In this document: one piece after another, positions 18,159-27,053 of the stretch
Layout of the letters: every line of letters starts with the position of its first letter
Position numbering within the stretch: position 1 is the stretch's first letter
Source: Gottfriedia acidiceleris
GTDB taxonomy: Bacteria > Bacillota > Bacilli > Bacillales > Bacillaceae_G
Assembly (NCBI RefSeq): GCF_002128425.1
Contig: NZ_NESS01000004.1
Coordinates: 186,001 to 250,000, forward strand
Length of the DNA: 64,000 bases
Direction: 5' to 3'
Program-made: the position numbers and the translations under genes
The notes under the pieces: model-generated
Told to the model about the DNA's origin: nothing
What the model saw: the letters and a program-made list of their open reading frames with translations, nothing else
Databases searched by the model: none

Positions 18159-19244
18159 TTTTTTTTGGATGATTGCTATGACCAACAGAACAGTAGGAAT
18201 AATGATTTGTAAAGGTATGTGTAAATAGTAAGGAACAATATCGAACCCTTCTTTATAATGTTCTAAATAATCAGGTGCCATCCATACGGAACAAATTAAT
18301 ATGATTACTGCTATTGGATAAGTAAGTGTATCAGATTTTTTCACTTTAAATAAATCTGCCGCTCCTACTATCGCACAAAAGAAAAAAACCGTTATCTTAA
18401 TAAATCCCCCTATAGTGATAATAATGACAACGACTGAATCGAGCCTTTGAATAAAATCAGCAATATTGATATAACTAATAGAAGTTAATATAGGATAAGT
18501 AGCCCTCGCCACAGTGTTTGCTCCTAAAACACATATATTAATCATTGTTACTAATGTTAAAACCAGACCTGCAAAGATTAATCCAGGAATGCCAACTTTC
18601 CATGCATATTCTGGTTTCTTTAAATAAGGCAAAAGCATTGTAAATACAACCATTTCACCAAAAGGAAATGTAACGCTTAAAGGGTAAGCCTCTGTTATAA
18701 CTTTTTTCCACCCGGTCTCTAGTACGGGTCTTAAATTATCAGTTTTTATTAAACCAGCAATTACTTCAAAACCAATAATTGTAACCGTTATGGCGATGAT
18801 TACAAAAAACAGAAACTCACATACTCTACCGAATACTTCAAAGCCTTTAAAGATGGCATACATACATAAAAACATAAATAAAATACCGATTGAAATAAGT
18901 GAGGACGCATTGTAAAGTGTAATCACTAGTAATTCTTCAAAATCTCTAAGAACTCGTGCCCCAATATAAATAAAATAGAGAATATAAACCATTGCTAGTA
19001 TTTTGCCTGCAAACTTCCCTAAAATAGATTGAACATATCTAGTAAATGGTAATTCAGGATACAGTTCAAATAATTTAATGTAAACATAAAATAGTAAGCA
19101 TCCAGTAGCCAAAGCTATTAAAACACTAATCCAAGCATCTTGCATTGCTCCAGATGCAAGACCTACTAATGTAGCGCTCCCCATTTCAAATAAATATATA
19201 ATACTAAAGAATTGGTAAGCACCTATTGATAATTTTCGATTCAT
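18132..19244 (-). CDS. gerKB: spore germination permease-like protein, GerB family (GerKB-like)
   Basis: About 370 residues with ten predicted membrane segments, of the endospore germination permease family within the APC superfamily. The B subunit of a nutrient germinant receptor in the inner spore membrane, thought to form the ligand-binding part. It is third in an A-C-B ordered operon, the order of B. subtilis gerK rather than gerA (A-B-C). The ATG at 19244 lies 8 bases after GAAGGGA and is preferred to ATG 19250, which almost touches that site. Expression late in the forespore is expected for the family but was not read from a promoter here. Confidence 0.88.
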   Translation of the reverse strand: MNRKLSIGAYQFFSIIYLFEMGSATLVGLASGAMQDAWISVLIALATGCLLFYVYIKLFELYPELPFTRYVQSILGKFAGKILAMVYILYFIYIGARVLRDFEELLVITLYNASSLISIGILFMFLCMYAIFKGFEVFGRVCEFLFFVIIAITVTIIGFEVIAGLIKTDNLRPVLETGWKKVITEAYPLSVTFPFGEMVVFTMLLPYLKKPEYAWKVGIPGLIFAGLVLTLVTMINICVLGANTVARATYPILTSISYINIADFIQRLDSVVVIIITIGGFIKITVFFFCAIVGAADLFKVKKSDTLTYPIAVIILICSVWMAPDYLEHYKEGFDIVPYYLHIPLQIIIPTVLLVIAIIQKKSKTKENAE

Positions 19245-19261
19245 TAGCATTCCCTTCTTTT

Positions 19262-20443
19262 CTAAAATGGATAAGCTTTTTTTCTCATACCTACATTATT
19301 TATTTGGACATCAACGTTAACTTTCACTTTAGCCTTTTGAAATTGGTCATTCCAGTTTTTCTCATATTTTTTAAATACCTTTGGTTCTGATAAATGTAGT
19401 TTTTCTCCAAATCCAAAAATATCTGCCCCATATCCTTGTGCTTCTTTAATCCCTGTTTCTATTGTTTCCTTTACCGCTTTCTCACTTAATTTTTCATATT
19501 TTTCTAGTGTTTTTGCTTGATCGAAATTGTCATTACAAAGTACTTCATCAATAACTGCAATGGCTTTTACACTTATGTTAATCATTGGTACTTTATCCTT
19601 CATTTTTATCTTTGTGTCCGTTTTCAAACGTGTGATTTCCATCGAATCAAATTCTTTTTTGCTGCATTTTATCTGTATATTTGTTTCCTTTATTAAATTA
19701 TCAACTATTTGTACCGATTTTGCTGGTGGACCATCTAACCATCCTACTAACTTTCCCTTTTTAAAAACCCCAAGGCCATTAATCTTGTTATAGGATGATT
19801 TCACATCAGAAAAATTATCAAGTGTTTCGGATTTCTTAGTTACATCCTCTAAAGTTGTACCATTAACGACTGGTTCTCTACCACTACTTGAAAGGGCTGA
19901 AATTACTTGACGCATTTGCATTTCTTGATTTTCTCCTAATAGAGAAGAAGTATTTTTAATTTTTCCTACGATCGATTTAGCAGGTAATTTATCAAGAGCT
20001 GGTAAGTTATTCATTACTCTATAAACACTTTCGTGCCTTGCAATAATGACCGGAATATTAACACGTATTTTGGAGTCCCTTTCAAATACATCAAATATAA
20101 AGTTTAGTGATTTTTCTTTTGCTAAGTTTTCACCAATAACAACAAGTGCTACATGAGAATATATATTTGATCGAGAAACACTTTTTGTAACATTTCGTGC
20201 CGCTTCCGAAATCGTTCTACCTTTTTGTTGTACTGAAACAATTGGTGTACCTATAGAACCAGTCACACTGGCAATTGCACTCGGATTAATGATTTGAAGA
20301 ACCATATTGTATTTATTTTCTTTAGGTAAATAATCGATACCCATAGCAACCACAATTGACACACTGTTTAATTCTTTATAATTAGAACAACTCACCAAAA
20401 GTAAACTTGTAATAAGAATTAAGATCATACTTTTTCGTTTCAT
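19262..20443 (-). CDS. gerKC: Ger(x)C family germinant receptor lipoprotein (GerKC-like)
   Basis: 393 residues. The signal peptide ends in a lipobox (LLLVSC, cysteine near 20), so it is anchored by lipid to the inner spore membrane. The family core is visible: VAMGIDYLPKENKYNMVLQI near residue 35, and a C-terminal YGADIFGFGEKLH segment that marks Ger(x)C proteins. The start follows GGAGAATAAGT, which overlaps the end of the A gene, giving coupled translation. C subunit of a nutrient receptor with the flanking A and B genes. Confidence 0.9.
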   Translation of the reverse strand: MKRKSMILILITSLLLVSCSNYKELNSVSIVVAMGIDYLPKENKYNMVLQIINPSAIASVTGSIGTPIVSVQQKGRTISEAARNVTKSVSRSNIYSHVALVVIGENLAKEKSLNFIFDVFERDSKIRVNIPVIIARHESVYRVMNNLPALDKLPAKSIVGKIKNTSSLLGENQEMQMRQVISALSSSGREPVVNGTTLEDVTKKSETLDNFSDVKSSYNKINGLGVFKKGKLVGWLDGPPAKSVQIVDNLIKETNIQIKCSKKEFDSMEITRLKTDTKIKMKDKVPMINISVKAIAVIDEVLCNDNFDQAKTLEKYEKLSEKAVKETIETGIKEAQGYGADIFGFGEKLHLSEPKVFKKYEKNWNDQFQKAKVKVNVDVQINNVGMRKKAYPF

Positions 20444-20445
20444 AC

Positions 20446-21969
20446 TTATTCTCCAGTACTTTGTTCTTTAACGGTTTTTATGTTTCCTTGACTAGGTACA
20501 ACTAAAATAGTATCTTTTTGACTTTTTATACGGAATGGTGCAAATGGTGCAAAATATGGTTCCCCAAAAGATCGCAAGCTACACATATGTAATAATATAA
20601 TTAAACCACCAATCAACATTCCAAATAACCCAATATAAGCTGCCGCCAATAATAATATAAACCTAAGAATCCTAGCGGCAATTGACATATTATAATAAGG
20701 TATCGTAAAGCTAGCAATCGCAGTAATTGATACGATGATTACCATTGATGCAGATACAAATCCTGCTTGTACAGCTGCTTGCCCTAAGATTAAGGCTCCA
20801 ACAATTGAAAGCGCCTGCCCAACCGCTCTTGGCATTCGAATTCCAGCTTCACGTAATACTTCAAAAATTAGTTCCATACCAAGAGCTTCAACAATCGCTG
20901 GCAAAGGCACACCTTCACGTTGAGCAGCTAAGCTTACTAATAAAACCGTTGGAACTACAGCCTGATGAAACGCAGTAATCGCAATGAAAATTCCAGGTGC
21001 AAATAAAGCGGTCCAAAATGACATATAACGAAGCAATCTTAAAAATGTGCCAATATAGGAGCTTTGATAATAATCCTCTGGAGATTGAAAAAACTGCGTA
21101 AATGTAGCTGGCATAATTAAGACAAATGGTGTACCAGCTGTGAAAATAGCTACACGTCCTTCAAGTAAGTTACCTACTACAGCATCAGGTCTCTCGGAAT
21201 TAATCATTGTAGGAAAAATGGTCTTTTGGTCGTTTTGAATGTAGTTTTCAATATAGCTGGATTCTAAGATTTCATCTGCATTAATAGCCTCTAAACGATG
21301 TTTTACTTCTTTTAATAACTCTTCATCTACAACTCCTTTTATATACATTATTTCTACATCAGTTCTCGTTACTTCCCCTATTTTCATTGATTCAATTCGG
21401 AGTGCTGGGTGTTGAATTCTATTACGAATTAGAGAAGTATTTGTACGTAAGCTTTCTGTGAAGCTATCCTTTGGTCCTCTGATTACAGTTTGCGTTGACG
21501 GTTCTGAAATACTTCTAGATTGCACCATTTTTGTACATGCAACTAAGAAATTACTATCATGATCTAGAAGAACAACGGTATCACCGATTAGTAATGCTGA
21601 TAGGAGATTTGTGTAGCTTGATTGTGATTTTAAACTTGAAACGGCGATTACGCTTTTTAGCCCATTCTCTAAATCTGTTAATGACAGCGTTGTATCTTTT
21701 TCTGCATTAATTCGAACGATTTTATTAATGATTCCATCGTTCACTAATTTCTCATTTGAAATTCCGTCAATATGAATCGTCGCAAAAGAATACTGCATTC
21801 CTTCCCCAAGTGTTTCATGACGAATCACAAGGTCGGAGCTATCTCCAAAATCATCTTTTATTCTTTTTATATTTTCTAAAATGTCCTTACTTAAAGAACG
21901 CGATATATTACTTTGAAATGGAATTTTTTTATTTGTAGCTGCACTATTGGTTTCTTTGTAGTTAAACAC
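20446..21969 (-). CDS. gerKA: GerA family spore germination protein (GerKA-like)
   Basis: 507 residues. A large N-terminal cytoplasmic domain (about 1-290) is followed by membrane segments containing the family hallmarks PFVLIMPATFTQFFQSPEDY and FHQAVVPTVLLVSLAAQREG, then GLFGMLIGGLIILLHMCSLR. The A subunit of a nutrient germinant receptor; recent work on the family describes it as an ion-channel subunit. The start is GTG 21969 with GGGGTGG 7 bases upstream. It heads an A-C-B operon. Which nutrients trigger it cannot be predicted. Confidence 0.92.
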   Translation of the reverse strand: MFNYKETNSAATNKKIPFQSNISRSLSKDILENIKRIKDDFGDSSDLVIRHETLGEGMQYSFATIHIDGISNEKLVNDGIINKIVRINAEKDTTLSLTDLENGLKSVIAVSSLKSQSSYTNLLSALLIGDTVVLLDHDSNFLVACTKMVQSRSISEPSTQTVIRGPKDSFTESLRTNTSLIRNRIQHPALRIESMKIGEVTRTDVEIMYIKGVVDEELLKEVKHRLEAINADEILESSYIENYIQNDQKTIFPTMINSERPDAVVGNLLEGRVAIFTAGTPFVLIMPATFTQFFQSPEDYYQSSYIGTFLRLLRYMSFWTALFAPGIFIAITAFHQAVVPTVLLVSLAAQREGVPLPAIVEALGMELIFEVLREAGIRMPRAVGQALSIVGALILGQAAVQAGFVSASMVIIVSITAIASFTIPYYNMSIAARILRFILLLAAAYIGLFGMLIGGLIILLHMCSLRSFGEPYFAPFAPFRIKSQKDTILVVPSQGNIKTVKEQSTGE

Positions 21970-22068
21970 TTTTTATTACCACCCCATTATCATGGCTTAT
22001 CATTCTTATACTTTTTCCAAATTATTTCATTTAATGTATTGTTTTCTAACTGATTTATATTAGTACAC

Positions 22069-22099
22069 AAAAAAGGATGTCTCATAGAGACACCCTTTA
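22069..22099 (-). terminator. terminator of ugd
   Basis: On the reverse strand AAAGGGTGTCTC / GAGACATCCTTT is followed by a T tract. It separates ugd from the germination operon. Confidence 0.75.
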
Positions 22100-22187
22100 A
22101 CTAGTATTATAAGAATTTTTTATTTTCCCAACCAGGGTGAACGATCTTCTTTGGTGGCTTGTTTTATCCTTACAGCTTAGAGTCCAA

Positions 22188-23519
22188 CTATTTACTAATA
22201 AGCTGTGGAATTGGGTTCACAGGCTTTCGGCCGATTGAATAATAGTGGATGTTCCTTTTTTGAATTTTATTTAATTCAAAACAATTACGTCCATCAATTA
22301 TTAACGGAATCTTCATTAGCTCCTCATACAATTGGAGATCAGTTTCTACAATTTCTCTCCATTCAGTCAAAATTAATGTGGCCTCTTTTTCATGAATAGC
22401 ATCCTTCACATTAATTGAATAATTTATGGAGTCCCCGAATACCTTTCTTAATTCAGGTAAGGCATATGGATCATATACTGTAATCTTAGTGCCTTCTTTT
22501 AAGAAGTGATTAATTATATCGATAGATGGTGCATGTCGTATATCATTTGTATTTGGTTTAAAGCTTGCTCCTAGAATTGCAATTTCTTTATTTTTTAAAT
22601 TTCCAAAAAGTGATTTTGTTAATTCTAATAATTTTATTTTCTGTTGGTTATTAATTGTAATGACGGATTTTAATAATTTTAAGTCTACACCTACTAGCTC
22701 AGCTTCTTTTACTAAAGCAGTCGTATCCTTTGGGAAACAAGATCCTCCATATCCAATTCCAGCTTTTAAAAACTTTGAACCGATTCGATGGTCTAGCCCA
22801 ATTCCATGAGCAACATGATCAACATCAGCATCCAATTTTTCACAAATCATGGCAATTTCATTAATAAAACTTATTTTGGTAGCTAAAAAAGCATTAGATG
22901 CATACTTAATCATTTCTGCACTTCTTACATCTGTTGTGTAAATAGCAGTATTAAATGATTTATATAATTCCTTTATCAAATCCGTTGCACTTTGACTCTC
23001 GGAACCAATGACAATTCGATCACTGTTAAATAGATCATATAGTGCAGAACCTTCCCTTAAAAACTCAGGGTTTGACACTATATCAATTGTTAAATGTCGG
23101 GGAGCATTTTCCAACATGATCTTCTTAACTGCCTCATTCGTTCCAACTGGAACAGTGCTTTTAATGACAACTATGAGATTTTTTTTAGCATTAATAGCTA
23201 TATCTTTTGCAACAACTTTTAAATATTGCAGATTTGCAGTTCCATCTGGAAGTTCTGGTGTGCCGACCGCAATAAATATGATATCTGCCTTGCCATAAGC
23301 TGCTTTGTAATTTGTTGTAAACTCAATTTTATTAAGGAGAATATTTTCTAATAGTGATTCTTTCAATCCCGGTTCAAAAATAGGGCAAATTCCTTTTTGT
23401 AGTAATTCAATTTTTTCAACATCAATATCAACACACGTTACATTGTAGCCAACTGTAGCAAATGAAACTCCTGTAGTAAGACCAACATATCCCGTACCAG
23501 CAACAACTATATGCGTCAT
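22188..23519 (-). CDS. ugd: UDP-glucose 6-dehydrogenase
   Basis: Oxidises UDP-glucose to UDP-glucuronate in two NAD-dependent steps, feeding exopolysaccharide or teichuronic acid synthesis in the cytoplasm. 443 residues. An N-terminal Rossmann motif (VVAGTGYVGLTTG), IVSNPEFLREG, and the catalytic cysteine in YGGSCFPKDT (about residue 260) are all intact, and the C-terminal UDP-binding domain ends near GRNCF. B. subtilis relatives are Ugd (YwqF) and TuaD; YwqF is a substrate of the YwqD tyrosine kinase, and a YwqD-like kinase lies at the start of this window. It is monocistronic, ending at the hairpin at 22069. Confidence 0.93.
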   Translation of the reverse strand: MTHIVVAGTGYVGLTTGVSFATVGYNVTCVDIDVEKIELLQKGICPIFEPGLKESLLENILLNKIEFTTNYKAAYGKADIIFIAVGTPELPDGTANLQYLKVVAKDIAINAKKNLIVVIKSTVPVGTNEAVKKIMLENAPRHLTIDIVSNPEFLREGSALYDLFNSDRIVIGSESQSATDLIKELYKSFNTAIYTTDVRSAEMIKYASNAFLATKISFINEIAMICEKLDADVDHVAHGIGLDHRIGSKFLKAGIGYGGSCFPKDTTALVKEAELVGVDLKLLKSVITINNQQKIKLLELTKSLFGNLKNKEIAILGASFKPNTNDIRHAPSIDIINHFLKEGTKITVYDPYALPELRKVFGDSINYSINVKDAIHEKEATLILTEWREIVETDLQLYEELMKIPLIIDGRNCFELNKIQKRNIHYYSIGRKPVNPIPQLISK

Positions 23520-23810
23520 GGTTCATCCCCATCCTATACAATTAATCTGTTCCCTTTTCAATCCTAAAGGAGGTTTTCACATATTTTTAAATTGGAAGAG
23601 TTTTCGTATTAAATCATATGTACTGGTTAACTAGGTAATCTCCGTTTTACAAATACTTAATTTAGACTTTAAATGGAGCTTTTTAAACAAGAGTTTTGAT
23701 ACTTTCCTTTTCTCTATTCCGACTTTGACTACCTTCTTGTTCAACTTAACTTTACAAAACCTAAACACTTTCCTTACAAAAGTTAATTGATCCTAATAAA
23801 ATTCGAACAA

Positions 23811-23872
23811 AAAAATCCCAAGCTTTTAAACTTGAGATTTCAGTGTGTAATCAAGCTTAAAAGCCTGAGATT
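23811..23872 (-). terminator. tandem hairpins after mbl
   Basis: Two related imperfect hairpins lie side by side. The promoter-distal one (aaatctcaag / cttgggattt on the reverse strand) has a strong T tract; the proximal one (about 23849-23872) is a diverged copy built on the same CTCAGGCTT/AAGCTTGA arms. They look like a duplicated terminator. Confidence 0.65.
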
Positions 23873-23873
23873 T

Positions 23874-24875
23874 TTATTTTAAATAACGACTTGGAATTTT
23901 ATCAATATTTTCTAACATAATTCCAGTACCTACTGCAACACATTGCATTGGATCTTCAGCGATGAAAACAGGTACTTTTAATTCTTCAGCAAGTAAAATA
24001 TCTATTCCATGTAGTAATGCTCCGCCACCAGTTAGAATAACTCCACGATCAATAATATCAGCTGATAATTCAGGTGGAGTACGCTCTAATACAGTTTTTG
24101 CAGCTTGTACGATTAAGTAAACTGGTTCACTTAATGCTCTTTGGATTTCATCTGATTGTACAGTAATTGTACGAGGTAATCCAGTTACCATATCACGTCC
24201 ACGGATATCGATTGATTCATTCCTTGCACCTGGGAAAACAGTACCTACTTCAATTTTAATTTGCTCTGCAGTACGCTCCCCGATTAGTAGCTTGTATTCA
24301 CGCTTGATATAGTTTAGAATCTCCATATCAAACTTGTCCCCTGCCATTTTAATTGAAGAGGCGGTGACGATATCTCCCATCGATAAAACTGCGACATCGG
24401 TTGTCCCACCGCCAATATCAATTACCATGTTACCACTTGGTTGGAATATATCCATTCCAGCACCGATTGCAGCAACCTTTGGCTCTTCTTCAAGATAAAC
24501 TTGTTTACCGCCACTTTTTTCAGCAGCTTCACGAATTGCTTTTTGTTCAACAGATGTGATGTTTGTTGGACAACAAATCAAAATACGCGGCTTTGACATG
24601 AATCCTTTTACATCTAATTTATTTATAAAATGACGTAGCATTGCCTCAGTAATATCAAAGTCAGCAATTACACCGTCTTTAAGTGGACGAATTGCTACGA
24701 TATTACCAGGTGTACGACCTACCATGCGGCTTGCTTCTTCCCCTACTGCTAAAACTTTACCGCTACTACGCTCTATTGCAACTACAGAAGGTTCGTTTAA
24801 AACGATTCCCTTACCTTTAACATGTATTAAGACATTGGCTGTACCAAGATCTATTCCGATATCCTTAGAAAACAT
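23874..24875 (-). CDS. mbl: MreB-family rod-shape actin homologue Mbl
   Basis: Bacterial actin that assembles at the membrane and guides lateral wall synthesis with the Rod complex. 333 residues. Actin-fold signatures: phosphate 1 DIGIDLGTANVLIHV at the start, phosphate 2 MVIDIGGGTTDVAV (about 157-170), adenosine motif GVILTGGGALLHG (about 285). The sequence and the adjacent spoIIID identify it as Mbl rather than MreB or MreBH. Start ATG 24875 (MFSKDIG) is chosen because AAGGAGG precedes it and Mbl proteins begin here; an in-frame upstream ATG (24938) would add 21 unlikely residues. It probably also receives read-through from spoIIID. Confidence 0.95.
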   Translation of the reverse strand: MFSKDIGIDLGTANVLIHVKGKGIVLNEPSVVAIERSSGKVLAVGEEASRMVGRTPGNIVAIRPLKDGVIADFDITEAMLRHFINKLDVKGFMSKPRILICCPTNITSVEQKAIREAAEKSGGKQVYLEEEPKVAAIGAGMDIFQPSGNMVIDIGGGTTDVAVLSMGDIVTASSIKMAGDKFDMEILNYIKREYKLLIGERTAEQIKIEVGTVFPGARNESIDIRGRDMVTGLPRTITVQSDEIQRALSEPVYLIVQAAKTVLERTPPELSADIIDRGVILTGGGALLHGIDILLAEELKVPVFIAEDPMQCVAVGTGIMLENIDKIPSRYLK

Positions 24876-25031
24876 TCCTTTTGGCTCCTCCTTATTCACT
24901 ATACTCATGAGCAGTTCCCCGAATACGTTCCATACCAAAATATAATTTTACCATAAAGAACTACTTTTAGTAATTAATATTTGTGAACAGGAGGTTAAAT
25001 ATTTCTAATTTTGTTTTCAAGGCTCAGAAAC

Positions 25032-25301
25032 CTATTTAGTTACTTTTTCAACGTCTTCTTTTTGATACTTTTGCTTTGTAGCCTCTCCACCGCGTAAATG
25101 ACGAATTGATTTGTGATAATCCAATATTTCTTTTACTTCATTTGCCAAATCTGGATTGATTTCCGGAAGGCGTTCTGTTAAATCTTTGTGTACTGTACTT
25201 TTTGACACTCCAAACTCTTTAGCTATTACGCGTACTGTTTTCTTCGTCTCCACGATATATTTCCCAATCTTGATCGTTCTCTCTTTGATGTAATCGTGCA
25301 C
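25032..25301 (-). CDS. spoIIID: sporulation transcription regulator SpoIIID
   Basis: Small DNA-binding protein that activates and represses mother-cell genes at the transition from sigma-E to sigma-K. About 89 residues starting at GTG 25301 (HDYIKERTIKIGKYIVETKK), with GAGGAGG 8 bases upstream. The open frame continues further upstream but that part is not conserved. A helix-turn-helix near residues 23-43 contains VRVIAKEFGVSKSTVHKDLT, and the C-terminal basic segment HLRGGEATKQKY needed for DNA binding is present. Directly upstream of mbl, as in B. subtilis. Confidence 0.95.
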   Translation of the reverse strand: MHDYIKERTIKIGKYIVETKKTVRVIAKEFGVSKSTVHKDLTERLPEINPDLANEVKEILDYHKSIRHLRGGEATKQKYQKEDVEKVTK

Positions 25302-25510
25302 ACTACTCTCCTCCTCTAAATGGATGTGAGAAGCGTGAAATGAGACTCGTTTTGACTGACTAAGCTGCTCTTTTTCCTGCTCTGACTGACCTGCTGAGGT
25401 ACATTTATTTTGACTAGGTAGAAAATCCACGATTCCTCACCTCAAACACCTCTTTGATGGGTTTATAACATTGTATTAGCAAAAGTGTCTAACTATGCAC
25501 AATTATCAGA

Positions 25511-25564
25511 AAAAAACAAGTGCCCAACACATATGGGGTATGATTCCCACGTGTTGGGCACTTT
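25511..25564 (-). terminator. spoIIQ terminator
   Basis: Long hairpin: aagtgcccaacac pairs with gtgttgggcactt, with additional inner pairing, then a T-rich tail on the reverse strand. Confidence 0.85.
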
Positions 25565-25580
25565 GTGAAATGCTTAATTA

Positions 25581-26375
25581 TTATTGTTGAATTTTATTTC
25601 CATCTGAATCGCTATTAGATGAACCTTCTTCATTGTCATCTGATACATTTCCAGAAGTATTCATTGTATTAGATTCTTTTGTTTCGCTTTTTGTATTTTC
25701 AGAACTAATAATTGATGAAACCGCTTGTCCTTGGTATTTCTCTGGATTAATTGCTACACCATCTTTACGTAATTCATAGTGAACATGAATGCCATTTTCT
25801 TTGCCAATTAAAGCTGTTCCAGCTGCGCCAAGAACTTGTCCTTGTGAAACTTTTGTACCTGGTTCAACACTTACAGATTTTAAGCTTTGATAATATGAAA
25901 CTAATCCGTTACCACTTTCTACTACAACTACATATCCTAGCTCAGCATCTTTTTGAGCTTTTGTTACAGTTCCACTAAGAGCTGCAGTCACATCAAATTC
26001 TTTACCACTTTTATTAACTAAATCCATACCAGTGTTGATCGTGAAAGTATTATTATCCATTTGAATTAAAGATGCTTGTTGCTCATTTTTTGAAGCAGAA
26101 TCATCATAATAATGACTTTTAACTTGAACTGTTGCATCCTTTGAAACTGGGTAAGTTAATTTTTCTTCTGGCTGTGAAGCTGGAATTGCTTCAGGCTCTC
26201 TCGTATCAACTGTAGTTCCAGTTTTTGTTGGAGTTGGAGCATTACTGTATTGATACCATAACGCACCTGTTAGAATTACTGCTGCACTCACTAAATAAAT
26301 TGCTGGTACTACCCAACGCTTTCTTAACATTTTAATAACTTTTTGAGAAGTTTTTTTGTTTTGTTCCTCTCTCAT
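25581..26375 (-). CDS. spoIIQ: stage II sporulation protein SpoIIQ
   Basis: Forespore membrane protein that binds mother-cell SpoIIIAH through the intermembrane space, forming the channel needed for engulfment and sigma-G activity. About 264 residues: a short cytoplasmic N-terminus, one membrane segment (WVVPAIYLVSAAVILTGALW, about 22-41), a linker, and an M23 (LytM) domain at about 115-220. The first zinc ligand position reads NTGMD instead of HxGxD, and YYQSL replaces the usual YxHL, while GIHVHYE keeps HxH. It is therefore a degenerate, non-hydrolytic M23 domain, as known for SpoIIQ. The tail is Ser/Asn/Asp-rich. ATG 26375 follows GAGGTGATAAGG. Confidence 0.93.
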   Translation of the reverse strand: MREEQNKKTSQKVIKMLRKRWVVPAIYLVSAAVILTGALWYQYSNAPTPTKTGTTVDTREPEAIPASQPEEKLTYPVSKDATVQVKSHYYDDSASKNEQQASLIQMDNNTFTINTGMDLVNKSGKEFDVTAALSGTVTKAQKDAELGYVVVVESGNGLVSYYQSLKSVSVEPGTKVSQGQVLGAAGTALIGKENGIHVHYELRKDGVAINPEKYQGQAVSSIISSENTKSETKESNTMNTSGNVSDDNEEGSSNSDSDGNKIQQ

Positions 26376-26459
26376 CCTTATCACCTCTGCAATCATTGTC
26401 AACAGTTTTCTGGAATTATATACGCAATTTAGAAAATTTTAGTTCGACAAAATTCTTAT

Positions 26460-26576
26460 TTTTCCACACAATTTCAAACTAATTCACACTAATCCACAAA
26501 ATAATAGAAAAATATTAACAAATGAAAGCGATTTATCCACAATTCCACAACATTTATACACAATATTTGTGGATAA
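26460..26576. other. DnaA-box cluster
   Basis: Two perfect DnaA boxes (TTATCCACA at 26533-26541 and its reverse complement at 26568-26576) plus one-mismatch boxes at 26460 (TTTTCCACA), 26490 (TAATCCACA) and 26554 (TTATACACA) lie within 117 bases. The window holds no dnaA or other oriC genes, so this looks like an extra-origin DnaA-box cluster. Such clusters in B. subtilis titrate DnaA. Confidence 0.6.
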
Positions 26577-26714
26577 GTTAATAAGTCTAATTATGAAGTT
26601 AATAAAATATTTTTCTTGCATTTTTCTTTTTTACAAAATATAATCACACTACAAGCTTGTACGATGTATTAAAAACTTAAACTTAAAATTATTTCAGTCA
26701 TTATATATTTTTTG

Positions 26715-27026
26715 CGATGATGAAGAAGAGTAGATTATATGAAAGTTTCAGAGAGCTGACGGTTGGTGCAAGTCAGTACGGACATATTTTTGAATGGGCT
26801 TCTGAGCACCCAAACCGAACCATTTATTTATGCAGTAGGCTTTGGCGGACGTCTCACCGATAAAAGAGACAGGTATTCAAACTCATGTTTCGATACTGCT
26901 TTTTGTCACAAGGTAGTTCAATTCATTTGTTTTGATACTGTAAAGTGAGTCTAAACGTTTTTAGGCTAATTAAGGTGGCACCACGGGAGTCCTCGTCCTT
27001 TCTATAAGGCGGGGACTCTTTTTTTG
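26715..27026 (+). promoter_or_regulatory. T-box riboswitch
   Basis: tRNA-sensing leader. Stem I elements are present: the AGTA box near 26728, AGAGAGCTGACGGTTGGTG from 26751, and GAATGGGCTTCTGAGC from 26791. The T-box core TAAGGTGGCACCACG is at 26971-26985, and the terminator GGGAGTCC / GGGGACTC with a T7 tract is at 26985-27026. The variable base of the TGGN bulge is C, which pairs with tRNAs having discriminator G. In the specifier region GAATGGG, codon TGG (tryptophan) fits that discriminator; this assignment is inference. It controls the peptide-binding lipoprotein gene 28 bases downstream. Confidence 0.93.
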
Positions 27027-27053
27027 TACCCAAAAATAAGGAGAGAAAATAAA

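Noticed and set aside
22069-22099. Insertion-sequence end (GATGTCTCATA string, also near 61478)
   Set aside because: Both are simple hairpins with T tracts after genes; no transposase or target duplication is visible.
26524-26537. Cre-like site before the T-box (TGAAAGCGATTTAT)
   Set aside because: Two mismatches at conserved positions and it overlaps the DnaA boxes; not strong enough to call.
26763-26948. Short open frame inside the leader of the peptide-binding gene
   Set aside because: It lies wholly within T-box stems I-III and the conserved RNA elements explain the sequence.
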